Assembly (NCBI GenBank): GCA_905116865.2
Contig: CAJHNH020000215.1
Coordinates: 238,012 to 302,011, forward strand
Length of the DNA stretch: 64,000 bases
Source: Candidula unifasciata
Taxonomy: Eukaryota; Mollusca; Gastropoda; Stylommatophora; Geomitridae
Direction: 5' to 3'
Below, in pieces: positions 36,601 to 48,700 of this stretch. Positions within the stretch are counted from its first letter, which is position 1. Each line of letters starts with the position of its first letter. A model generated the notes under the pieces. It was not told the DNA's origin. It was given only the letters and a program-made list of their open reading frames with translations, and searched no databases. The position numbers were made by a program, and so were the translations under genes.

Positions 36601-39600
36601 ATCAACTTTTATTACACACTAAGGAATAATTCGTTTCTTTGATACCACCATTACTTCTGTCTTCCCATTATTCAAACTGAGACCCATTTTCCACGCTCTA
36701 ACACCACAATGTCTATCATTTTCTGTAGTTCTTTCTGACTTGTTGCTATCAAGACTGTGTCATCAGCATAACGTAAATTGTTTATATTGTGCCCACCAAC
36801 CACAATTCCACGCATATCAGTTAAAGCTCTCATTATATATTCACTGTATATTGAAAACAAATCAGGTGAAAGTACACATCCTCGTCGTACGCCCCTCTTA
36901 ATGCTTTGAAATGTACCTATTCTTATAGCTGCTGTTTGCTGCCAATACGTCTTTATTATTCGTAGATCTTTCCCATCAATGTTTAATTTTTCTAACAGTC
37001 TGATTACTTCTTCATGCTTCACACAGTCAAATGCTTTTGTATAGTTGTATATTTTGTATAGTTTTTTTTCTGAAATACACCACAGGGTTTATTACTCGCT
37101 CTTAAGGCGAGTATTAACACACTGAAAAGAAAGCTTGCTGCATGCTTATGCCACTCGTTAAAAAAATAACGTCTGAAAATAGTTTGGGACTTAAGAGTTA
37201 AGGAAAACTCGAGATTCAGTCAAGGCAAACATTCTAGAACAGCCTATTTACTTAGTCAGGGCCCATTTAAACAATTTCTTTGCAACTGACCTCAATTCAG
37301 CGGGTTCATTGAGGACTTTCATATTGATAGTTGAACAGAATATTTCCTAGAACACTTATATATTAAAGCATGTGCTAAAAAACTGTGGGGAAAGCTCCAG
37401 TAAACTAAAGGTAGGAAAAGTAAGTTGTACCCCACTAGGACATCACACAAACGATAAACATCTGGTGACATGAAGTGCCACCATGCGGATGAGGATCACC
37501 TGTGGAGAGGTCCCAGAAACCCTATTCAACCGTTAAGCCATATTTATGGCCCGGCTATATTTAGGGCCCCTGGTACAAACCGAGTTGGGGCTTCAAAAAA
37601 ATAAACAATTGCATTCCACAAGGGAACGACTTATACTAAAAATTCTGAGCAAAAAAAAGTGTTCACAAAGATGAACTGATTAAAAAAAACCTGCTATAAC
37701 ACCTTCAAAACTGAACAAAGGGAAAGGGTACAAATTGTCCAAATATTGTATACACCATGCCAGGCACATCTTCAAAAGCAGCTGCAGCATCAGTGGAAGA
37801 AAAAGAACTAGAAGGATGTGATGAGAAGGTGGTGCAGGAGAAGGACAAGAAGGTGGAGAAGATGAAGAAAAACAGTTATCTCATTTTGAGAATAAAAGGG
37901 AGAAGAAGAAAGTGGAGATAAGCATGTGTAATCATCAAGAGAGAGAACTGTTTATACACTATTTTTAAAAATCAATACACTCCAGGAAATAGTGAACAGT
38001 AAAAATGTAGTGCCTGAGAAATCAAGGTTACCTCCAAGCACATTATTGATTGCAAACATGAACATCAACAACTTAAACTATTCTTTTATGGTGGGTAGGG
38101 TTTTCCCTCCATAATGATTTTTCTGAGGCGTGGCATTCACCACAGCATAGGAAAACAGCTCATTTCTGAACAGTTGAAAGCTTAGGCTTTTTCCAATAAA
38201 TTTTCTCCCTCAAGATGAGGCATTTATGTTAACACATACTTTTTTTGTTCTAAGCACAAAACTCTAATAAGCTTGGTTCAGTTGGGCTTTGCCAATATAA
38301 ATGTTCTTCTAGTTTAGTATTTGTGTTAACATTTGTTGCTTCGGCAGAACAAATACAGTTTGTAATTCTGAAATTCCAGCAGCAGGTGATTTGGCTGGCA
38401 ACAGACCACTTTGCTGTGATTTTGACAATGGTATAGAGTACTGATTGTTCATAATGCAATAGCAAACAACTGAATTTAAAATAAGAAAAACGCTAAACAG
38501 CTAAAAAATGTCAGGATTTGTTCTGCAGTGTCAAGTAAAGGTTATTCAATTAACTTCTTATTTTAGCATTTTCATGTTTAATTCTGCCAGTTTGTCTGCC
38601 ATTCTGACTGCTCACGATTTTGTAAAGATAGTTTAAGTAACGAGAAGCAAGATACAAGAATCTAACAAATATCTAATTTAAATAAACATGTTGAGCGATT
38701 CATGGGTCTAAAAGAAGTCTAATTTAAATAAACATCTATAGAAGTCTATAAACCTAACAGAAGTCTTGATTAAAACAGCATGTACCGAGATACCTAAATG
38801 TAATGGAAGTCTAACATAAATGAAAAGGTACATTAGTCTAAGAACTTTTTTCAATTTTCTGCTTTTTGCCGCTAGATATTACAGGTTAATGAATGATAGG
38901 TAGACGAGCTAGAGCACACTCTGCTGCTTGGTATGCTGTGAATCTGTGATGTCTTAAGCTGTCAGAGACTCCATCAGTCAATTTTCTTGCAGTTCTCCCT
39001 CTGCCTCTTGGTGCTTCCATTTTTATGTTGCATGCTCTTGCTGTGTTATCACTGAGTTCATTCTCACAAGCTGGCCGAACCATTTTATCTTTGTTCTTTC
39101 AATGAATTTAGCTATGGGTATTGTTCCAGTAGTTTGTCTAATGCATTTTTCTCACCCAATCTCTTCTGGCTTTTTTGCAGCCATTCTCAGATTTCTAGTT
39201 TTACAGATGGTTAGTTTTTATCTTGAGTTCTTTAAGGTATAATTTCACTCCTTCTGCACCAAACCACCTCATCCATAGTTTAATTATTTTCCCTAGTCAA
39301 ATTTAAGAGTAACTCCTTTCTGTTATATATATATATATATAACTTTTACTTTCTTCTATAATATTTTTACTACAATCCGCATTTTCCCATCTGTGTCTTT
39401 AACCGCTAAAATAAGCAACTATTTCTGTATTTTAGTTAGTCACAGATCAGCTAAAAGCATCTTCAGCCTTGGCCATTTACAAAGGAGAGACTACTTTAGA
39501 CATGCACTCCTTTTTTTCTTCTGGTTAACAGAGCTGTGTCTTTAATAAGTGTAACTGTATGCCTATTGGCCATCATATGTATATCCATAACATATTGCAA

Positions 39601-41644
39601 ATTCTGGCATACACAAGACTTAACAAACGTTTTCATTTTATGCAAAGATGTTAGAAAAATATGAAAGAAATGTCTTACTTTGCCAGCTGTATCAAGAGTA
39701 TTTCCCCAGGCTGCCATCACATATGGGTCATTGACAGACAGACAGACAACTTCAGTAACTCCTTTTTTTTTCATCTCATCCACCAATTTGACAAAACCTG
39801 GCACATGATCCTGCCCAAACACAAACATGTTTTTCATTATGGCCAGAAATATACTCAAAGTGTCAGAACACTTCTTCTATGGAACCCTTCTTCTATTTGA
39901 GGTGCCGGTTACTCATTCTAAAAGTTGACATTAATTTCTTTTTAACATCATATCATGTCATCATAAATCTATTTTTCTTCTTCTGCATTTGCCCTCTAAT
40001 GAGTGGTTGGCGCACTGATTTGTGGTTTACAGCTAGGCTGTAATATCTCTGTTTTTGTGGCCCACTTCATCCAAATTCATCAAACCCCTAACTAGTTGTC
40101 TTGCCTTACGACACGCTTGTTAGGGGCACAGTGGGTCTATAAATGTTGCCCCCCCCCCCCCCCCGACAGTAGGGTTCAGAAACCCATGTGGGAAATCATA
40201 TACCTAACTGTGTCTGCCTAAACAAATACTTTACTGTCTGCATTTTTTTACTTTACAAGATGCTGTAGACAGAAGAGGTCTTAAACCTGAAGATTTGTGG
40301 CCAGTGCAGTGGCCACACACTGTGTGCAATTGAGAATGTTTATTTTTATTCCTGTCCCCGACCTTTTTAAACATGTAATAAGAAGGGAAACTGACTGCTG
40401 ACCTTGCTGTTTTTGTTCATTGTTAGAATAAAGCAACTGTTATGACATCCTGTGATTTCAATGTAATTACTGGTCCAGTATTGACACATGCAGCCATCTT
40501 CACACTCTTCAATGACAGGAACAGATTTCCGTCACATTACCAAGGATTTGAACCCAAGTATCCCATATGAGAGCCTAGCATTCTAACCACTAGCCGTCTG
40601 CTCATGGAACAAAAAGAAAAGAAATAGTGACATCATAAAAGATCTGAACAGCAATAAAGTTTGGCTAATATACGGCATCTTGTCTCAGAAATTGAAATAT
40701 TTTTGCCATGTCAATTACCATAATGGATTGGAAAGAACAGCAACAGAAGGCAAGTTCCAGGAAAGAGTGACAGAGGCCAACCGGCAAGATAATGGACACC
40801 GGATATATGTGACACCTTGGATAAGAAAGCGCATGAGGTGGGAAAACTTGCGAGAGTCCAAGCTTCTTAAACGCAGGCGGAAATGAGAGCGACGTTTTAC
40901 TAAGGACCTGCTACGTGATGTTAAGACAAATAACAACCTACTTAAAATAGAAGTAATTCCTTCAGTGGGTAAACTAAAGTACTGTCCAAATAAACTAGGC
41001 ACACAACTGAAACAAACAATGCCCTAAACAGTAAAAAGCGGAAAAATAAACCTGCCAACAGTAGAAACCGTTACTGCTTAAACATAACTTTTGTCGAACC
41101 ACAGGTACTTTATTTTTGTTGAGACAGACACGATCTCGGGGTGAGCTGACATGATTAGAACTAAGCTGTGACAAACAATGGAGTGTGACATCAAGCCACC
41201 GTGTAAACTTGACCTGCCTTCCTGGTTTTTACAAATGCAACCTTAAGCAAATGTGCAAGCTTCCTCTACCTGAGTTACTTTCAACACCTCACAATAGATT
41301 CCTACTCGGCATTTGTTTATCCGCGATTCATGACTGCATATTGTTGTTTTCCAGTCCCCAGAACACATATATCATCTTCACAGTTTGGGTTCCAGGGCCC
41401 TGTTTTGTGGGCGCGGGGTGGGGGCGGGGGCGGGGTAGACCCACTGCTCCCAAACGAGTAAGTCATAACAGGTGACTAATTATGAATTTGCTGAAATTGT
41501 ATGTGTTGAGCCAAAAGGTACAAATATCGCAGCCTAGCTGTGAACCAACACGCCAACCACCCATTTAAGGCTGCAAACAGAAGAAAATGAAAAATCCCGT
41601 AATCAAATTGGCTTTATTTAGAGTAAATAATACTCTTCTTCATT

Positions 41645-41690
<46 letters not shown>

Positions 41691-42636
41691 ATTATATTTT
41701 TTGGATTAAATGTAGAGGGAAACTTGCGGTGTTGTTCAGTTCATGAGTGCAATAATTTCAGAGATCCCCAGTGATCTTTGATGGAACTAGGGAGTTCATA
41801 CTTTATGCAACATGCAGCACGTGGTTTGTCATTCTACAGAGCAAAGCCAAGCTACACTGATTAGACAGACAGCTGAACATGTTCTTCAGGATTAGCCATT
41901 GTCCCACTTCAATCAAATCAAAATCCGTGTTGCACGCAACTAAAGAAAAACCCCTGTAAGCGTCAAAATAATCTGAAGAACTTGTCTGGCATTCTAATCA
42001 TCAGAAATGTGGTTACAAAAAGAATTATATTTACTTAGGTAAATTTCTATTTTGGGGCTATCCTTCGATTAACGGGCACTAAAGATGGCGGCCGCAAAAT
42101 ATCCGTTCGAGCCGCAGTCATGTGTCAATTGCGCACTTCCGGCTACTTAATTTGCGGTTTTCCGGTGACTATCGTCACCGCCAGGTAGCCCCCATGCAGC
42201 TCGCGCGGCGTGGATTGGGACTAAACTAGATCGCAAGGACTCACGAGCAAAGCTGCAGGAGATGCGGAAGCTGCTGCTCGTGAGTCCTAGCCATGTAGTT
42301 TAGCCCCAGTCCACAGGGCGGTAGCTGTTGTTGGCGGAAAACCGTAAATTAAGTAGCGGAGAGTGCGCAATTGACACGTGACATCAGCTCGAACGGATAT
42401 TTTGCGGCCGCCATCTTTAATGCCCGTTTATCGAAGAATAGCCTATTTTGGTATATATCCAACTTGGTATAGGTCTTGTTTAGATGCGAAAAATGCTGCT
42501 TGGTTGGCAACTTTTTTTGCGGGGAGGAAAAGGGGGGGGGGGGTGGGGCTACGACTCGCATTTTAGAACTGTTATGAGTCAAAACAGGTCATGACATTAC
42601 ATGCTACCATTGTTTACCTCTCTCTGTCTCTCTCTC

Positions 42637-42731
<95 letters not shown>

Positions 42732-45700
42732 TCCAGGAAATGTTTCCCAAATGAATGAATGTCAAAATGTTTACAGTCAAGTACTACTCCAGCAAAGCCC
42801 AAACAAGATATAATAGCATTGTCTGGAGTGGCCAGATAATGTCACGTTCCCTCTCATCCTCCTCCGTTTTCAGCACCATCCTCGTAGGTACTGGACTCTT
42901 CTCATCCACACAAAAAAAAAAAAAAAACTCCTTTTTTTCAAATTGTTTCACTTATTTTATCGACCTGCTTTTGTATTTTGATATTAATCAGTGTTTAATA
43001 ATTTTATACAACCCCATCAATGTATAATTTGCAAATACAAGAGTTTTTTTTTTTTTTTTTTAAATAGGAACGGATTAACAATTCTCCTTTCGTTTCATAT
43101 GGAGAAATTTGTTTGGTATGCTACGTCCTGTTGGATATATATCCAAGGAACAGATAAGGACGTATTCCGAGGTAGTTAGCAAAATTATATAGCTACGGTA
43201 TACAAATATGGGGTGAAGACACAAAAACATGTAGAGGAAACACAAAAACATGTAGGAGAACACAAAAACATGTAGAGGAAACACAGAAACATGTTGAGTA
43301 GACACAAAAACATGTAGAGGAGACACAAAAACATGTAGGAGAACACAAAAACATGTAGAGGAGACACAAAAACATGTAGGGGAAACACAAAAACATGTAG
43401 AGGAAACACAAAAACATGTAGGAGAACACAAAAACATGTAGAGGAAACACAATAACATGTAGATGAGGCACAAAAACATGTAGAGGAGACACAAAAACAT
43501 GTAGAGGAAACACAAAAACATGTAGGGGAAACACAAAAACATGTAGAGGAAACACAAAAACATGTAGGAAACACAAAAACATGTAGAGGAAACACAAAAA
43601 CATGTAGAGGAAACACAAAAACATGTAGAGGAAACACAAAAACATGTAGAGAAAACACAAAAACATGTAGAGGAAACACAAAAACATGTAGAGGAAACAC
43701 AAAAACATGTAGAGAAAACACAAAAACATGTAGAGGAAACACAAAAACATGTAGAGGAAACACAAAAACATGTAGAGAAAACACAAAAACATGTAGAGGA
43801 AACACAAAAACATGTAGAGGAAACACAAAAACATGTAGAGAAAACACAAAAACATGTAGAGGAAACACAAAAACATGTAGAGGAAACACAAAAACATGTA
43901 GGGAAACACAAAAACATGTAGAGGAAACACAAAAACATGTAGGGGAGCTCTGTCGCATGACAGCATCCACACATCTGCCACAGCAGGAAGGTCCATATAG
44001 CTGACCACCCTAAACTCGTCATCGTAACTATGTAATAGAATAGGCCAAGCATAGTTAGATGGTTCGTTTGTTGTGGGGGAGTCCTGATAGGAAAAATCCA
44101 TATAAAACCCTTTGATAATGACTCTTTTAGGCTTTGAGTGTCGAATTGAATGTTAGGACGCCTTTTCTACGCCTATTCTAAATAAATTGTCTGACCACTG
44201 CACTGCATTAGTGAGCGCGATTCGTACGCTAACTGCTGTTGTTAGGGGACGTGTTTGTGTGCGTCACTCTCTACAGTCCGGTCTTGGAGGCAGGCGTTTT
44301 TCCTTGTGTCTCGCCAATTGACCGTTATACAGACAAGATTCCTTGTTCTCTTTTTTTATTTACAATGGGATTTTCTGAAGATCCAACAAGTGTCTACGTT
44401 TGATAGTGTGGTTCCAACTGCCACGACCCAGTAAACGTTTTACGTATGCTGAATTACGGTGTTGAATGTGCGGACGACACGAGTGCCGGAGTCCCTCAAT
44501 AGTGACTTGAGCTTCCTGGATCCGCACCTGAAGCTGATTCGTTCCGGTGAAGTGAGGCGACAGTCCTTGATTAATACTAGAAGCTGATTCGTTCATGTGT
44601 GGTCGTACTGGGAAGTACGGCAGAGAGAGTTTCCTTTTCGGCATCCGGAGAAGCTGATTCATTCCTGTGTAACCGTGCAGTAAAGTACGGTGGCGTATTA
44701 CTCCACTCTGAGACGCTGAGGAGCTACGAGATCTGATCAGATAAGTGACGTGGCAGACTAAGATAACTCGTCTCCAAATGTGCCTTCATGGTCATGTTTT
44801 CTCCTTCGCCGTGATGAACATGATAGTGTATAGGTCTATTTAGAGGAATTCTTTCTCTTGTGTTAGATTTTTAAAGTTGTGATCGTTCTTTTTATTTCTT
44901 CGCTACGGTTTCCCTTAACTTTGTTATAGTAAATTAATTACAATCGTGATGAAATTCAGTAGTCTACTAGTTGATAGAAAAGTTTCGTGTTACTGAATTT
45001 TATTGTCTTATTCAGAGAGGCAGGGTTGTCTTGTCAAATTCGCTGTTGATTATTTGTTCGACTGGACTTGTTTTTTTTCCAGTCTGGGGGCAATTAGTGG
45101 TGAGGACGTCTGGCCGAGAGGTACCCAAGTGTTCATAAAAACCCTGTGGAGTCAGAGCTCGTGTCACCTCATCCCTGAGACAGGTTGAATGGAAAGTTTG
45201 AACCGAGGGTTAGGCCTCTAGACGAACGAGAGCCACCATTCAAAACTCTCCTGTCTCAGAGCACCTGAGGGATTTGTGAAAATATCCTGTAAGTAAGGTG
45301 CGCGACAAAACTGTCATACGACAGGAACACAAAAACATGTAGAGGAAACACAAAAACATGTAGAGGAAACACAAAAACATGTAGGGGAACACAAAAACAT
45401 GTAGGGGAGGCGCAAAAACATGTAGAGGAAACACAAAAACATGTAGGGGAGGCACAAAAACATGTAGAGGAGACACAAAAACATGTAGGGGAGGCACAAA
45501 AAACATGTAGGGGAGACACAAAAACATGTAGAAGAGGCGCAAAAACATGTAGAGGAGACACAAAAACATGTAGGGGAGGCGCAAAAACATGTAGAGGAAA
45601 CACAAAAACATGTAGAGGAAACACAAAAACATGTAGAGGAAACACAAAAACATGTAGAGGAAACACAAAAACAAATAGAGGAAACACAAAAACATGTAGG

Positions 45701-48700
45701 GGAACACAAAAACATGTAGAGGAAACACAAAAACATGTAGGGGAACACAAAAACATGTAGATGAAACACAAAAACATGTAGAGGAAAAACAAAACCATGT
45801 AGGGGAGGCACAAAAACATGTAGGGGAACACAAAAACATGTAGAGGAAACACAAAAACATGTAGGGGAAACACAAAACCATGTAGGGGAGGCACAAAAAC
45901 ATGTAGAGGAAACACAAAAACATGTATAGGAAACACAAAACCATGTAGGGGAGGCACAAAAACATGTAGGGGAACACAAAAACATGTAGGGGAACACAAA
46001 AACATGTAGAGGAAACACAAAAACATGTAGAGGAAACACAAAAACATATAGGGGAACACAAAAACATGTAGAGGAAACACAAAAACATAAACTAAAGAAA
46101 CAGAAAGTTGTCGTGGAGACATAGAAGCATATAGTGGAGACACAAAAATATGTACAGGAGATATGGAAGTATGTAATGAGGTCAAAAATGTGTATGGCGA
46201 CATAGACACTTATAGTGAAAACACTGAAACATACAGTGGATACACATAAACATTTAGTAATGACCAAAAAAAAAAAAAAAACCACACAAAGTGAACACTG
46301 AAACATATAGTGAAGACAGAAACATTCAGTAATGGCAAAGAAACATAAAATGAGCAATGAAACATATAATGAAGGCGGAGAAATATATATTGAAACCACA
46401 TAAACATATAGTGAAGCCACAGAAATATATACTGAAGCTACAGAAACTTATAGTGAAGACACCAAAATGTATATTGAAGCCGTAAAAACGTATAGTAGAG
46501 ACACAGTCAAATGTAGTGAAGACTCCGAACCATACAGTGAAGACTCAGAAACGCAGAGAAGAAACAGGGACGTACTGAAGCCATAGAAATGTATATTATA
46601 GGCATAAAACATACAGTGAAAACACAGAAACATATACTGAAGATACAAACATATGGCGAAGACCCAGAAATATATACTAAAGACACCACCAGTACTCACT
46701 TTTGAGCAGGTAGGGGTGAAAGCACCAGGCAGACCAAACATTATCACCCTTCCTTTGCAAAATTCATTTGTGTTCACCTTGTTGTCTGGTGTGCGCTCAT
46801 ACAGTGTCACCGACGGGATGCTGTCTCCTACCTGGCAAGAATAACTGGTTAATCTGATACTGTTATACATACTTATGTACACTGATAACATCAGACAGAA
46901 GATGTTTTAGAGAAGTTAAATGGAGGATCATCATCATCATAAACCACTTCTGCCGTTAAGCTGTGTGGGGAGGAATAATTTGCGATCCAGTGCACGTCGG
47001 CTGCCACTGGTTATTGTCATGCCGTGAAGGCGTAGAGTGTCTTTAATGTCGATCCATGTTTTCCGTGGCCGTCTTCTTGCTCTTGTAGCTGATCTTCTGA
47101 GATGTAGTGCTTGTGATGGTATTTGATCTTGCGGCATTCTAACAAGATGGCCAAACCACTTAATCTGCTGTTTCTCGATTTTTGAAGGTAGTTTTTCGCC
47201 AGGAACACAGATGAGTATCATTTATTGTGTACATTAGTCCCATGTAGTCACTTCATAGTTAGAGCATATTTGTGTATGTGTTCTGTATTGTTCTTTATGT
47301 GCTGATGAAGGCTAATCGCCGCAACGTCCTTTGTTTGTTTATTGTGATCGATTTTGTAAAGCTAACATAAACTATTTGTTGTTTCTTACAAACTTTATCT
47401 CTTCCCTATAATTTTCTACTCCTTTTAAAAAGCTGTTTCTCGATGAATCTAGTACACGGTATGTAGGATGTAGGATAGCTCCAGCAAAAGCGTTTCACGG
47501 GATGAAGAATATTCTTTATTTAACATACATCAACCCAGCCACACTGGACAATAGGCTACTGCTCCATAACCCTTTTGTGGTGCCTCAATACAACTGTGCT
47601 GTGTGGGTGACTATAAGGAAGCTGCCGTGGCGTAGCAGATGAAAGCTCGCGTGCGAATCCAAACGACGCAGGGCTTTTAAAAAAATGGCCTTGACTCCCA
47701 GGTCGACCAAGCCTTAAATAGGTACCATGTAAAAATCCTGGGAGGTAAAGGTGCCCGGCATGATGCATATCACATCAAGCATCAACTGCCGATTGGACTT
47801 TGAAATGTTGGTCTAGCCTATAGCCTGTACGACTAAAGGTGCGGAGAAGGGTCCTTTAATGTTTGCCTTACTTGTATGGCTGTATAATGGTTGAACAGGT
47901 ATTCGGAATGTGTAGCTGTCGGATCCACATTTTTGAAATGTTAATCCTAAAAAATGTAATGCTGGAGGAGAAAGTTTTTTTTTTTTTTTTTAAATTATAT
48001 TTTATGCAATTTATCTTTCAAGTGATGCAAGAAAGAAAGAAAGAATGACAAAAAAAAAAAAAAAAACTTTATATAACGTATATAAACAGAAACTTAAAAA
48101 TAGAACCCCTATTTATGATGGGGGGGGGGGTGGGGGGGAGGGGGGGGTAGCTTAGTCCTTTTATTAAAAAAAGGTGGGGGTGGAGCCCAGTATGCCTACA
48201 CACCCCCTCCCCCCAGTGTAGCTGCGCCCTTGCTTGTTGACAGCTTTATACACCCAGCTAGATGTTCCACCTAAACGCTCCGACACGTCTGTGTTACACA
48301 ACCTCTATTTTTAAATGTGTAAAATTCAGCTGTGACCTCAGCAAGGTTGCAAAGCTTTTGTCACCATTAGCACAGACCACGTCCGGCTGCATATTCAGTC
48401 CTGACAACTGAGTCACGGTACATTTTGGAGTAGTCCCACTCGAAAATAGGTTACTGGGAGCGTTTCCAGGTTGCATTGTGTGACATATTAATATGCTTAC
48501 AAAGCCCTGTGTTCTAAACGTATTCGTAATACAAATCTACAAATGGATATTGTGAAGTGGATATACAGCAATTTTAATTTTAATTCACGGAAGACAGTCG
48601 TGTTGTGATGTGTGTGTCAGTGTCACTGTTTCTAGTCAGTAGTTCGGATTTTTGGGAACTGTCTGTTTATTACTTTTCTACTTTAAATGTAGAAATCCTA

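Noticed and set aside
43951..45323. Firm call of a solo LTR
   Set aside because: TG...CA ends, TATA and AATAAA fit, but no target-site duplication is visible and over 1 kb after the AATAAA is too long for a usual U5. Left unclassified.
43075..46420. Long minus-strand ORFs (up to 368 codons, Cys/Phe-rich)
   Set aside because: Produced by the 21-bp repeat in three frames; the translations are the same seven codons rotated.
47863..47950. Alternative PRDX5 first exon (minus, ATG near 47942, donor GTAAGG near 47868)
   Set aside because: The ATG frame reaches the donor in phase 2, while exon 2 needs phase 0; the join would hit a stop.
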